Assembly: GCA_964023275.1 (NCBI GenBank)
Contig: OZ029917.1
Coordinates: 20,433,988-20,497,987, forward strand
Direction: 5' to 3'
Source: Norana najaformis
Taxonomy: Eukaryota > Annelida > Clitellata > Crassiclitellata > Hormogastridae
Length of the DNA stretch: 64,000 bases
The notes under the pieces were generated by a model, which saw only the letters and a list, made by a program, of their open reading frames with translations, had not been told where the DNA came from and did no database searches. Shown one piece after another: positions 13,186 to 24,300 of this stretch. How positions within the stretch are numbered: the first letter of the stretch is position 1; each line of letters opens with the position of its first letter. Position numbers and translations under genes: made by a program.

Positions 13186-15352
13186 TAGTAGTAGTATCAC
13201 GTAGGCCTGCATGCATAATAATTATGACTGTATTACCTATCATTATAATGCTAGAGCATTATTAGATCTGTAGGAGTAGCTCATAAAGAAATTGTTTGTT
13301 CGTATATGCCGACTACTTCCCATTCATATAACGACGAGGTTTTTCTTCCTTCTATATAGTCTCAGATCAGGTTATGGATAAGACGACGGCAATATAGCCT
13401 AGTGGTTTAGACACCCTACTTTTTAAGGGCTATACATGCTATTCGTACACATTCCATGATAACTTAACTTCATTTTAAAGTTTACGGAATGTATCCTCCA
13501 CTTCTCTAAACATTTTAGACGTAACCCTTTTCTCCAGACCTGACGAAGTAAATGTAAGTGGTTTTCTATAGCGATCGTATGGCCTTGACCCTGCCCATTG
13601 CTTCGTTGAATTTTCCGGGTGAGGTCCTTCACCACCGCTGCCCGTTTTGAATAAAGTTTTTTCAATTTTCGCTAAAGCTATTCAAACTCAATACTGAGTT
13701 TCACTACAAAACCATGCTAGACAAAGAAATGGCTGTTAACGTAATAGGGACCGGTCACAAGTCGTGCTCTATACATAAATTCGATTTCTAAGCGACTATG
13801 TTCCTGCGCTGCTGACGGCTGAATATGTGGAATGCTCAGGTATATTAAGCTTAAATTGCAAGCTTGGCCACTTTTGGCCACAGTCTCTTGCTATTTGTCG
13901 TGAGCTTTATAAATAATGAATACGTCTCCAGTATGTTCGAAGGTGTCACCTGGCAATACTAATTAGGGCCTACAACATTATATTATACCTGCTCTGTGGC
14001 ACAGCTGATGCTCGTCTCTTTAAAGCAATCTTGAACAACCCAAATCATGTCTTACATCAGTTACTCCCACCAGTTGAAACCCTCAGTTATTCCCTACGGC
14101 CCCACACCCATGATCGTATTATTCCTCCTGCTGACAATTTAACGCGAAAATGTTTTATTGTTAGAATGTTGTATGGATATTAAGTTTTCTTGTGTTCTTA
14201 AATACTTGTAAACCGATGTGCGATTAGCTATTGGTTAATAAAGAATATACTTACTTACTTACTTACAACTACGCAATTATTAAAATTCAAATTAAAAGAA
14301 TGAAACTTGACCCTGATTTTTGTACCATGAAGGTTGAGTAACAAAGTGAGCCCAATGAACAGTGAAGAAGCGTTGTACACCATTGAAGCTGAACCAAGGT
14401 GAGCTAATCTATCATTTCTACGTGCAATACTCGCATAGCCAGTGCGTATCAAGCTTGTAGAGCTTAACACTTACAGTTCACGCATTACAACAACGACAGG
14501 AAAACACGGATATCGGAGCATACGGGCAGTAAAAAATATTCAGTCAGCCAAAAAGACAAACTCGGACTCGCAGACCAACGGATGGACAGATAGACTACAG
14601 GCAGCAGACCGATAGAAATTAGTGACAAAAATTCATAGACTTCTATTGCTTTACAGGTAGGAAAATGATAGGATAAAATAGGTTAGGATATATGAAGAAT
14701 CCCACTAACTGTGTCGATGTTGAGGTATAAATCGTAAACCATACCACTTCTATCGTCACGAAAACTTGTTAAAAGGTGGGGCATGTCAAAGTGGTATGTT
14801 ATATTTGACATATCACATTCTAGAAATCCTGTACAGTTGATCGGGATACAAAAGACAGATCCAAAATGACCAGAGTTTGGCTAAATCATACTCGCTCATT
14901 AACACAGACTAAAGTGAGATGACAATCGTAGTATGATAAATATAACATCAGTATATCACGCATAATGAGCACAAGACTGTGCTCAATGCCACCTGAATTG
15001 AACCTAATATTGAACCTAATACAAACTGTGCAAAAGCAAAGTAACACAACTACATGATCTCTCAATAACAACTTGACGGTGTTTGAGAGAGAGAGAGACA
15101 GAGAGAAAAGCAGAAGAATAAAACCGATGGCATTAGCGACGAGACAAATAGATCTAGGCCTACATCTGTAGTTATACTTGCAGTAACAGCGACGTACAGC
15201 CTCTCGTGAAAGGATCCCAGACGAAAGCAATCAACCAAGACCAAAGTGAGCCTAAGAAAGAATTCAAGGAGGAGCAGAGCAATAAGGAACGCGAGCAAGA
15301 AGCGACACAAGAACAAAAAGAACAAGAAGACAGGAGTGACTTTGAAAGGTAA
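2290..15352 (+). CDS. C-type lectin / WSC domain transmembrane receptor-like protein (N-terminus missing)
   Basis: I assembled twelve exons by GT/AG borders and matching phases: 2290-2426, 2773-2896, 4781-4932, 5649-5805, 7178-7318, 8789-9001, 9218-9382, 10915-11373, 12156-12266, 12859-12943, 14333-14398 and 15184-15352. The order encodes the front of lectin domain 1 (CY, GGHLASVQ, WRW), a WSC domain (eight Cys, GCYVDR, SCFCG, CGG), the back of lectin domain 1 (WGFGRPNN, YIC), lectin domain 2 (CY, WIGL, WRWSDG, WTDASC, YIC), a Thr/Ser-rich stalk, about 24 hydrophobic residues followed by WRK, and a Glu/Lys-rich tail. Nearly all extracellular introns are phase 1, typical of shuffled modules. 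Neither lectin domain has a classic EPN or QPD sugar motif (domain 1 has RPN), so the ligand is unknown. The last exon reads into TAA at 15350-15352 with AATAAA near 15484. GTAAAA at 15349 could instead be a donor. The start codon is not in the mapped exons. Confidence 0.82.
3690..4690 (+). mobile_element. L2/CR1-like LINE 3' part, inside an intron
   Basis: Plus-strand frames encode 'FDHITHRSRSCFMHIRDL', 'RRIRHLLDFKTAS' and 'HAKLDY', with further pieces in shifted frames and 'FRSKLKTFLFHNPI' near 4400. It ends in the family 3' end (sequence like CCTGTGAATAAGCCGGTTCC, then GGGCGCTGTAGAAATC and a GATTACGATTACG-type tail near 4660). The reading is frameshifted and dead. It lies in the intron before the first WSC exon. 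Confidence 0.8.
4781..5805 (+). other. WSC domain module (two exons)
   Basis: Exon 4781-4932 carries the first three WSC cysteines, ending at 'FAGLQ'. Exon 5649-5805 carries the other five (SCFCG, ENC, LSC, RCGG) and the usual ending 'NYIYC'. The inner intron is phase 0 and both outer borders are phase 1, so the two exons form a symmetric cassette that can be included or skipped without a frameshift. WSC domains are putative carbohydrate-binding modules. The cassette sits between the exons for the two halves of lectin domain 1. Confidence 0.78.
6003..6112 (-). mobile_element. LINE 3' end fragment
   Basis: This starts with the tail repeat as GTAATCGTAATC, followed by the reverse complement of the family 3' end (TTTGTACAGCGCCCAACGA, CAGCTTATTCACAGGCGCC, AAATCGATAGGC). 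It is a short 5'-truncated copy in the intron after the WSC exons. Confidence 0.7.
8005..8100 (+). repeat. Possible tRNA-derived SINE fragment
   Basis: The stretch reads like a decayed tRNA head. An A-box-like part near 8020-8040 is followed by 'AAAGGTTGTGGGTTAGATCC', which matches the T-arm/B-box pattern. No complete tRNA cloverleaf could be drawn, so I do not call a tRNA gene. Confidence 0.4.
9940..10830. mobile_element. Foldback-type repeat with 31-bp tandem units at one end
   Basis: From about 9950 to 10096 a 31-bp unit (ACCGCTTTTAAATCACTGCC plus 11 more bases) repeats nearly five times. At 10767-10825 the reverse complement of the same unit appears about twice (GCAGTGATTTAAAAGCGGT). The pattern fits a non-autonomous element with inverted subterminal repeats. 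The inner part is pyrimidine-rich (CTCC and TCCTT runs, 10160-10515). It lies in the intron between lectin domain 2 and the mucin-like exon. I could not identify a target duplication. Confidence 0.55.
10960..11125 (+). repeat. 15-bp coding minisatellite in the mucin-like exon
   Basis: About eleven degenerate copies of a 15-base unit (like ACCTCAGTCACTTCC) lie in frame within exon 10915-11373. They encode repeats like V-T-S-T-S, potential O-glycosylation sites. Because the unit is a multiple of three, copy-number change would alter stalk length without frameshift. The long minus-strand open frame here is a mirror of this repeat. Confidence 0.75.
12990..13196. repeat. Triplet microsatellite cluster (AAT)n / (TTA)n / (GTA)n
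   Basis: A run of AAT/ATA triplets (about 12990-13090) is followed by TTA triplets (about 13100-13130) and then GTA/TAG triplets (about 13130-13195). The AAT and TTA runs are complementary, so the tract can fold back. The open frames of poly-Ile, poly-Leu or poly-Tyr here are artefacts. It lies just after the transmembrane exon, in its downstream intron. Confidence 0.9.
13955..14272 (+). mobile_element. LINE 3' end with (CTTA)n tail
   Basis: The plus strand shows the C-terminal end of a LINE-type polyprotein ('ADARLFKAILNNPNHVLHQL', then 'THDRIIPPADN') followed by a short 3' untranslated region ending in TTAATAAAGAATATACTTAC and a CTTA repeat. A closely similar 3' end in reverse orientation is at 28.25-28.32 kb. 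The fragment lies in the intron before the exon at 14333. Confidence 0.65.
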
Positions 15353-15370
15353 AACCTGTTACCCATCTCA

Positions 15371-15475
15371 AGTAATCGTAATCGTAAACTAAAAATTTCT
15401 AAAGCGCTACTTAAAAAGCTAAGCCAAGCTTATTCATGAGCGCTGCGTCAAGTTAGTGGGGTTGTCCAAAGATGC
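15371..15475 (-). mobile_element. LINE 3' end fragment
   Basis: It begins with the tail GTAATCGTAATCGTAA, then a diverged copy of the shared 3' end (TTTCTAAAGCGCTACTTAAA, AAGCTTATTCATGAGCGCT). This is the same family as the copies at 6.0, 18.6 and 59.4 kb. It lies just downstream of the lectin gene's stop and overlaps its probable 3' untranslated region. Confidence 0.6.
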
Positions 15476-18267
15476 CATGTCAAGAATAAAGTCCGCTTGC
15501 CAGGAGACCAGATAGAGGAGAGAGGATAGAGTACAGATTAGCCGAAAAACCTATCTTTCGGAAAATATAGGCTGAGCGAAACAGTACAGAAACATCGAAC
15601 CAAACAGAAGAGAGTTACAATGATTAGTTTATGCTATTGAAGTGGTTTATAACTGTTTTCTAGTTTTAAAGTGTAAACATATTCCGTTGGCCAGTGTTTC
15701 TGTTGAACTGTAGAGTTAACGTGAAACCGGCTGAAAAGACCGACCTGGGAAAGGTTTGATTCACAGCTGCACCGCCATGACAGTTTTTAGCTCAGACCAA
15801 TTTACCTTCGGCCAACACGACGTCAACGGATGCAAGATTTTTTGTCCCAACGAGTCCTGTGAAATGCTCTCCTTTATATAGAGAGAGACAGACAGACAGA
15901 CAGACATAATATATAGCAGGGCCTTTTAAATACTGCGAGAAGCACACATACAATTCCCACACTTGTAATAAATAATCATAATTTTTATTTAAAATAAAAT
16001 TATTTAAATTTTCTCAAGTTGGTAATTCTAGTAGGCCTAAACCAACAGCAGGTAGGCCATCTACTGTGTAAGTTTTTAAGTAGCCTAAATGTGTCCTGTT
16101 CTTGAGGAACTTTTCACTCAAACTTCAGGATTTTTACACGTGTGTCTACACACCAGACATGCAGATGACATTTAAAATCAAATTCAAATCACTGTTTCTT
16201 GTATGCAGTGCTGGATGTTGCTGGCATACATGGTGTAAAGTCAAACTCCATTCCAGAGTACTGTCACACATTATCACTCGGGTTTACGTGTTTGATAGAT
16301 AATAATCATTCCTTCATGAAATATCAACCAATCGGACTAAACCGTTGTAGGGATCGGGTACTTGCCAGTGGAAAGGAAGTAGTCTGCCTCCAGTTTAGGC
16401 GAGTTGCTTTAGGGTTGGCTAGAAATTAAGCCTCGCTTATATGACACTTGTATTACAATAATGGTCAATGTGGCCGTAGCGCACACGAGAAACGCCGCAC
16501 TATTGTATAGGCCTCTATATTATACCACTATATATATATATATATATCGTTTATCTGATGGGGTAATTATTTTAGTCTATATTGTCACCCCAGGGGTATA
16601 ATTCGCGACGGAGAGAGGGTGTCGACGTAACTGAGAATTATAAGCACTCGATTTGTTGGTTTCAAGCCCAGCCCCTAATCTCCACTTTCTCGGGCTTGAC
16701 GCCTGACAATTGCGAAAATCTGATATTATTTACCCAGATATCATTTACCTGTTCCAGTGTCTTTCATAAGTTTTGGAGTTAAGCTCTAATGGTATCCCTT
16801 TCTCTCACGAGTCAGAACTCTGCGGCTTTACCTTGGATAGGCTGATGTTACCCGCCCACCCCTTCATTTTCTCGCTAAGCCTCGATTGAGTGCGGCGTTA
16901 GTTCAGTCCCGGAAAGGTTTTTGGTAGAAGATGAAGCGGAAGCGGAAGGGGAAGGGGAATCCTTTTCTGAAAACGCAAATAGAATTACTGAACAGAATAA
17001 GGTTTGTCCACGCAGCTCTTCGATTGCTTTATTTGTAGCACAATGCAATGAAAAAACTGCATTCATGTAAGTTTGCGCCTTTGATTTAGACAATGTTATT
17101 CGAAAGAAACCGTTAGTTAAAATGCATGTATGGCGTACTGCATGGTGTTTAAATAATAAGAGACATCTGCTGCTTCCCCATCGTGAAACAGTTTCAGAGA
17201 CTTCTACTTTGTGGATCGTGCATTCGTGCTCGCCTAGTCTAAATACACATCCAATGGATTCAAAGGACTCTTCGCCGTTTATTAAATGCCGAAAAGGATG
17301 ACCGTGTTAAGTCCTTGCATACTTTCATGACCGATCTCATGCCTTTCATCCTCAGTCACAATCGATATAACTTAATTCCGATTATGCTAAATTAGAAAAC
17401 TCATGACCAATATGAAAACTTTGTTTTAATGAAACGCAATGATAAAATAAGTATTTAATGAGTTTTTAGCCGACTAGCTCACATGTGTGCTTTGTTTAGA
17501 ATTTCGGTTTCATCATATATACGGGTCTACTTAATAGCAGGCCTGTTAGTAGCCTACGCGCCTAAGTAATGTAATAGTTCGATATAAATGAAAAGCTCAT
17601 CCGCATGCAAATGATCCTCGAAAAGCAGAACAGGAAGTCCAGGTTCTTGCACACAGTTGGCACCAAGCCAACGAAGTCTTGTCCATATGAACGACTGGTG
17701 ACAGGTGCAGAGTTCCTGGTCGGTGCCCTGAAGTCGAAAACTGACTACAGCCGAATGAACTTGGCCTAACCAGCACGATTTCGCACCCAACCCAGACAGC
17801 CACGTCCGCTGGGCCTACTACGGGCCCACATTTTGCCCCACTGGTGGCAACTGGTGGCCAGCTATCTGCCCACTGTGAGCCACAAAACATGACTGTAAGG
17901 GAACCGACATCCTGGGATTTAAGCCGCATCCGAGTATCCCTTGTGCCACTGGTCAATCATGCAGGCTAGACCATTTTTCACTAAGTGACCGACCACACCT
18001 CTTCGTACTGGATGGAAAATGCCACTCCGAAGACCTGGCCCTGCCACTGCCTCACAAGGTCCGTGATTTTTATTGTAGAAAGCATGCAAGTCCGGGCTCT
18101 AAAGAGACAGGCTTACAGTAGGCGCATTCAACATACTCCGCTGCTCGAAAACGCGTTTTGATAAACCTACATAGAGCCTTTAGCAATTTCCTATATAGTC
18201 TTTAATAAACCTCTCGCAAATCCGCTATTGTGTTGTACTGTGTTGTTATTCGCATAATCAGTGCAAT

Positions 18268-18350
18268 CATAATCGTTATCTCAAGCTTTCTTCAGCGCCC
18301 AAAAAGCTAATTCGTGGGAATCAGTTTATGTACATGCGCTAAATAAAAAA
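18268..18350 (-). mobile_element. LINE 3' end fragment
   Basis: A degraded tail (AATCATAATCGTTATC) is followed by a diverged 3' end (TTCTTCAGCGCCCAAAAAGC, then a TTCGTGGG-type stretch). It is a short copy of the common LINE family. Confidence 0.5.
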
Positions 18351-18544
18351 CAAACTCTAGTCTAAATTTGCACTCCTTCAAAATCAGTCAATGACGGCGA
18401 AATGATGGGGAATTGTTACTCGTTTTAGGAGAATAAACACCTCTAACTTGGTCGATGCTCTTAGTTGGTGCCAACATTGCCTCTAAAGACGAAGGAAACA
18501 TTTTAAGGTTTCCAAGTCGATATCTTTTGACCAAATGTAAAAAC

Positions 18545-18790
18545 AATGCGCCTGTGCATAAGCTGGTTCCCGCGACTTAGCTTTCGTTGGGCGCTGTAGA
18601 AATCTTGAGATTACGCTTAATCATCAGTCATGACTGTAAGTAAATTCGGGATTTCTACAGCGCCTGAAAAAGCTAAGTTGCGGGAACTAGCTTATTCACA
18701 GGCACTCCATTAAAACAAAATCGATAGGCAGGTAAGGCAGATTCAGTTCCAGTTCAAGATCCAAGGGTCAAACAGGCAGACTGTGTCTGT
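18545..18790. mobile_element. Two LINE 3' ends, tail to tail (inverted pair)
   Basis: Bases 18545-18617 hold a plus-oriented 3' end (GCCTGTGCATAAGCTGGTTC, GGGCGCTGTAGAAATC, GATTACGC). Bases 18632-18790 hold a minus-oriented copy (ATTTCTACAGCGCCTGAAAA, AGCTTATTCACAGGC, AAATCGATAGGCAGG). The pair forms an inverted repeat with arms of about 70 bases. Confidence 0.7.
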
Positions 18791-19129
18791 AGAATCGGAT
18801 CGGCGAGAGAGTCTGTTATACAGAAATGATGTAGCCTAGAAAACGTGCATAGAATTTTTGCCATTGATGGTTGATAGCCTAATAGCCTGTGCCCTTTCGA
18901 AAGCGACTACCATGATAAAGATAAAATACGCAATCTTTTCAAAGCCTTTACCCGCTATGGTCAAGGCCATACGGTCGCTATATAAAACCCGTATACAGTG
19001 ACATTCGCATTTAGGTAAATTTCCAGAGCATGCATATCACTAGGTACTATGCTTAGTGCGCCACAATGTTAAACCACTCGACAGATGGCACTCAAATAAA
19101 TTGCTTTGTAAGTAAGTAAGCTAACATTT

Positions 19130-19690
19130 ATAGCGCGCTTAAAAAACTAGTCTTGCACGAAAGCGCGTAACATAAACTAAGTTAATAGTAAAAAAGTCTA
19201 AATAAATGAGTTTTAAGTGCAGCTTTAAATGCGACTATCGTAGGTGAAGTTCGGATGGCGATTGGTAGCTTATTCCATTCTGTTGGTCCGGCGAGAGCGA
19301 ACGCGCGGTTTCCAAACTTCCTGGTTGAGCGGGTGATAGCAAAACAGACAGATGTTGATGAACGCAGTCCTCGTCTAGATTGAAGGGAGGAGCACGGGGT
19401 GACGAGAGATGTCAAGTAGGATGGGGAGGAGTGGGTAGATATGCGGTACATTAAAAGACAGATCCTGGAGTTATGTCTTGAAAATAGTGAGGGCTGGTAT
19501 AGGAAGCCAGTGGAGTTCGCGTAGAGTCGGCGTGATATGATCACGTGGGGAGAGATTCTTTAATAAGCTTTGCAGCAGAATGAAGAATGGAAGTGGATGA
19601 AGTACCCCCAGGCCTCTTTGAACGCTTTTATAATTGCTTCTTAAAGATGTCATAGTCAATATCTGATAATTTTTATGAGTAAAAACAAAC
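19130..19690 (-). mobile_element. Second L2/CR1-like LINE, reverse transcriptase C-terminus
   Basis: On the minus strand the end of a LINE polyprotein is readable: 'NLSPRDHITPTLRELHWLPI', then in a shifted frame 'RICLLMYRIST', 'KFGNRAFALAGPTEWNKLPI' and 'FKAALKTHLFRLFYY' before the stop. This is typical of L2/CR1-type elements but differs from the family at 1.1-2.0 and 3.7-4.7 kb. A frame change near 19480-19500 shows decay. Confidence 0.8.
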
Positions 19691-20219
19691 ACGCAGTACA
19701 GCTATATTAATTTGTATTTGCTTACTAAAGTAGCACTAACACAAAACAGCTTTTAGTTCATAAATTTATAGCGCTACAAGAATTATCACATCCTGACATC
19801 TAGCAACTGGTTTTGCTTGTAGCCACATTAATTAAAATGGCGAGAAGGAAGTAAATTTGATTTTAAAATATAAATCTCGGTCAGTAAGAACGTAATAAAC
19901 TTTTGATAAGGAAACGTTTTATAAAATATAACATTATTTAACTGCAGTTCTTTAGATCAGTTATTTGTAGATTGTCATTTGCATAGGTAAACGTTATCTT
20001 TTGCTGTGGAAAGACGCTAATGCAGCATTTAATACAAATGCACAGCTAAGGAGCGCATTCTCTTGTTTTTAAGCTCTGTACTCGGGAACGACCGTGGCCT
20101 GGGGCGCCCATTCAAATGGACAGCAGTGATTAAAGATCTCGCTCAATAAAATCATCGAAAATGACACGGGTAGCGATAAAGTGTGTTAAAAGTGTTGCCT
20201 GTCATAATTGAGTTATTTT

Positions 20220-21309
20220 GGTATCCTGTCAAAAGGGCGAAATTAAAACGGGCGAAATTAAAGTGGTGCAGTCAAAAAGGCGATATTAAACAGAGCGAAC
20301 ATTAAAAAGCGCACACTAATAAAATAAAGAACACTTACGAGTCTTTATAATTTTCTAACATAATTTCCTGTTAGCAATAAGTTCGTCTTCTGCTAGATTA
20401 GCCACAAGTTTATTGTTCTCTGTATTTTAAAGAAGCTTTTCTTTTATCTGAGTTCAAGCATGTAAGTAACAAGTTTAAGATTTGCTAAAAGAATTTGTTT
20501 GCAGTAAGTTGGTCTTGTTCCTCATTAGCTACAAGCTTATTTTTCACTGTTTTTAAAGAAGTTTTTCTTTTATCTGAGTACAGTCGAGTAAGAAATGAGA
20601 TTTAATTAGTATTTGTTAAAAGTAGCCAAATTCAGGATATGTTAGTTCTTGATGGTTTTAAGAGGAGACTTTCAAGAACAGAATCTATTGGACATGTACA
20701 GAATATCACAATGCGTAGTGCAGGGTTAGATGCGATACGTAAGATGATGTTTTAACAACTTTGCATGCAAGCATGACCATGTTTAAAAAACCAACAGCTC
20801 AGCTGTAAGATAGCATCACAGGTTTGTCAACTTCTTGATGCTTACCATCCAACAATCAGAAAATTTATTGATGTACTTAAGAAGGAACAAAATTTCAAGA
20901 AACGAAAATAGAACACTTACGTAGTTGGACAGCGACCACTTATTCAGGGAAGAAGCAGTATAGTGATTGTGCTCAACAGATTAAATAAAAGAATTGTTGC
21001 CAATTATGCAAGGTGTTCAAATCTTGACTGTTTAAGGGGAATAGCACACAATCTGGATTTGCAAGTTTAAAATATTTCTGAACTTACAGGTGTAAAAGAT
21101 GTAATCAGAGCTATTTTTGAATAAATGTTTTTGAGTTTATGGTGTTTAAATTTACTGTTATTTTTAACATAATTTGCTTTTTTACGTGAATTATAATGTG
21201 CTTTATTTATTTTTGCCCGTATTATTTTCACATTTATTATCATGCACTTTTTAAAATGTTCGCCCTTCTAAATTTTGCCTTGTTGATTTTGTGCTTTTGA
21301 TAGTGAACC
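20220..21309 (+). mobile_element. MULE (Mutator-like) DNA transposon relic
   Basis: Long diverged terminal inverted repeats are visible. The left end reads GGTATCCTGTCAAAAGGGCG. The right end, reverse complemented, reads GGTTCACTATCAAAAGCAC. Similarity continues for about 110 bases (GCGAACATTAAAAAG versus GCGAACATTTTAAAAAG). Flanks GTTATTTT and ATTATTTT could be a degraded 8-9 bp target duplication. Inside, plus-strand frames recall the C-terminal end of MULE transposases ('HPTIRKFIDVLKKEQ', then 'LRGIAHNL'). Stops and frameshifts break it. It ends about 30 bases before the first coding exon of CUEDC2. Confidence 0.65.
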
Positions 21310-21339
21310 ATTATTTTAGAATTTTGTTGTACGTAGGTG

Positions 21340-24300
21340 ATGCAGACGAGAGAGAAGTTTATTAAGAATGCACTTTCTGAGTTTCTGAGGCGACACTCGG
21401 CAGAAGCTTCTGTCAGGTTTGTGTTGAAATTTTATTTATGAACAATCGTACATAGAAGGATTTACAGAATACCTGGATCACTGCAGTTAGTGGGGAAAAC
21501 GAAGCTTGCCAATGTTGGCAGAGAAATTTAAATTATTAGATGTTGGACATAAAGAGAGCTAAATGGGTGGGGCAATATGTGAAATATAGCAGCACCAAAG
21601 TTAGCATGTAATTTTACTAGCTCTGGTAGTCAGATGTGTTCTTTTGCTTACTGCCATTCTTTAACTCGCATTCAGCTATCTGTTATGCTTTTTTACTCTT
21701 CAAGGTTGGTGTTATTTTGGCGACAAATCAAAACTACCATAAAGGTAGATGGCCTTTACTTTATGAATTAACCCTTAGTTCTACACTTGCCACCTATCCT
21801 GGGTTGTGCTATTGTAAAATATCTTTGCTGTGTACACAGTTTTTGCCTGACTGGCTCTGTTATATTTAGACAATTTTTTCATAGTGCTAGGTTAACTATA
21901 GACAGTTTAGAGGACTATAATCGAGGACTATAATCTGCACAAATATAGTGCTTGATATCTTCATGTGTAGCGCTTGATTACCATTTTCAAGTACTTGTAC
22001 TTGCAACCATTGTACTCATACTTGATTAACTGTAAGGAAATAATTTTGATTTTATACTGCTGTATCAAGTCAATATTAAGTTTTGTATATGTTTAAGCCT
22101 GCCTAGTCATAGTCCACAGGTGCTATTAAATTGTTTCAACATTTGCATGGATTTTTGTGTAGTGTAAAGTTTGCCTACACTGTACAAGTTTTTTGTGAGA
22201 GCAAGGTTCAGGTGTGACTTCTGTCTATAAGCCTAATAATCTGAGTTAGCTAAGTGCAAAAATTGAATTTATGTTGGTCTGAGTTCCATTAGATTATGTT
22301 ATATAAAATTATGTATTGCTTGGGAACCAAAAATGTTGTGAATTTTAAGATTTAGGCATAGCTGAAGATACTTTATATATGTCAAGATTACTGTTTCAGA
22401 CAATAATTATTGCACTAGTAATAGTGTCATTAAAACTTTCTTTACCAACCTGCAAAAGTAGTCCTAATCCTGCCACTGCTTGCTGCTACTGTAATATATT
22501 TTTTTGACTCTTGTAAGAAAATTGTTTCTGGATATTTCAGTGCGATAGATGATGACATTGTACTCGATTACATGATCAGTATTCTTGAAGAGCTTGGTAA
22601 CTCTTCAGTGGAAGATGAAGCATTTGACATAGACCAGTTCACAGAAATGATGGAGGCTTATCTACCAGGATTCCAAAATTTTAACAGGTTTTAATTTTAA
22701 TTATTCAAATATACTGAGTAACGAGAGCTTCTTAGAGGTTCCGTACAGTGCTCTGTGTGAACTCAGATAACTAATCACTTATTACTTGTCCCTTTGAGCT
22801 GCACTCTTAAGAATGTGTTTATGTTGATGCTTGGCCAACATGTCAAAATTTGAAAGCATCTTGATTAGCTGTCTACATGAAATTCTTTGTGAAACGAGCT
22901 CATTGGTTTTACTTATGGTACATTGCACCTGTTTAAATTGCAAGTGAAATGGTATCTTGTGGTAATTTGTCAGTAGCAAAATGATGTGCACATGCACAGT
23001 TGCTGTTCAGTCCTTTTGAAGAAATGGTTTGTATGTGTTATCTGAACATGTATGCATGTAGCACAGTCATGATGTCATCCATGTAAGTGATCTGGTACTT
23101 AGTAATTGGCGACCCTGTTAGCGGGATAAATTGTCCTTTCTAGCTTTCTCATCCTTGGACACCTAGTTATCTGACTGGGTTTAAATATTACATCAGTTAT
23201 TTGCATTGTGGCTCAATAAAGCTTCTTAAGTTGAGCTTTTGAGTTACAGTGCAGTTCGTTTAAGACGAAAGACAGGGTACCAGCGTAAACATTTCATCTT
23301 AACCGGATTTCTTATTAACCGTTAGGCAAACGTAAGCGCAGCATGCCAGCGAAAAACGCGTTATGGCTGCATGACTAACTGTGCAGCAGCAAATGACGCA
23401 TAACCGTAGATGATCACGGTAGGCTAAGCACTGTAGCAGCCATTTTTAGACGCGAGTGTCAGTAAACCACTAGTCTGTTTCATGATGAAGCAGCAAGAGA
23501 GGGGCATTTTAAGGTTTTATGGAAGGGCTAAGGCCGATACATTTCATTACGACGCTATTTCAACAGCGAATCCGAATCGGTCTCGGACAGAGAAGCCTTT
23601 GAACGAGGGTACAGTACAAATAAATGTATGTACTGATTGATTTGTGGCAGATGCCTTTGTAGTTTGCAGGGCGCTTAGGAGATTCTGACCATTGACCAAT
23701 GTCTTCTCCACATGGCAAAGACTTGTCAACGAGGATATTAGGCTACTTGAGAAGAGCCGTGAAAGTTGCCTATATGTCTGATAACAGCAGGCACTATGCT
23801 GGTTAGATTAGTCAAAGATACTTAAACTGTCTAATGCGTCTAGCAGTAGGGCACTTCCACTGTGGCTATATCTCACTACCATAAATGTGCCACAAGACTA
23901 GCTTAATGTCCTTTATTGTCAGATAAAGAATACCCACGAATGAAGTGGCCACCTTAGTGTAGACAGCTATAAAAGTTTCAAGCACCAACGGATTTTGACA
24001 AGCCTGATGCTGTGGTCTGCGTGTCTCTTACCATTAGTCACCCAATTACAGTATAAACATGTATGCTATCTCACTCCTCGAGTGGTGACATTCTTCAAAG
24101 TCCGACGCTATCAAACTATCCTAGGTGTATACGGAAATGCGAACCTGAAACTTTACTGAAAGCTGCAGCTGTTGTGTATCAGTCAACATTTCGTCTTATG
24201 CGACGGACTTAGCACTGAAATAAATGCACGGGACCGAAAATCATTTTCGTAATAACCGATCTTTTTGTCATCAGTTTGCCTTAAGAGAATAATTTAACAT

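Larger units (their letters stand above)
15353..20219. other. Intergenic, repeat-rich region between the lectin gene and CUEDC2
   Basis: No gene is supported here. It holds LINE 3' ends (15.37, 18.27, 18.55, 18.63 kb), a larger LINE piece (19.1-19.7 kb), a CAGA run near 15885-15907 and a TA run near 16530. An acidic plus-strand frame at about 16927-17010 and a 119-residue minus-strand frame at 17597-17956 resemble no family I recognise. They lack start context or splice support, so they are not called. Confidence 0.55.

Noticed and set aside
12821-13243. Open frames of poly-Ile, poly-Leu, poly-Thr and poly-Tyr
   Set aside because: They are translations of the triplet microsatellite; only the part up to 12943 on the plus strand is a real exon.
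16875-17093. Possible acidic exon (plus strand) or Ser-rich frame (minus strand)
   Set aside because: The plus frame looks protein-like for about 30 residues, but its phase does not match the last lectin exon and no start or domain supports it.
17554-17956. Overlapping minus-strand open frames of 78 and 119 residues
   Set aside because: No recognisable domain, no splice context and poor composition; treated as chance frames.
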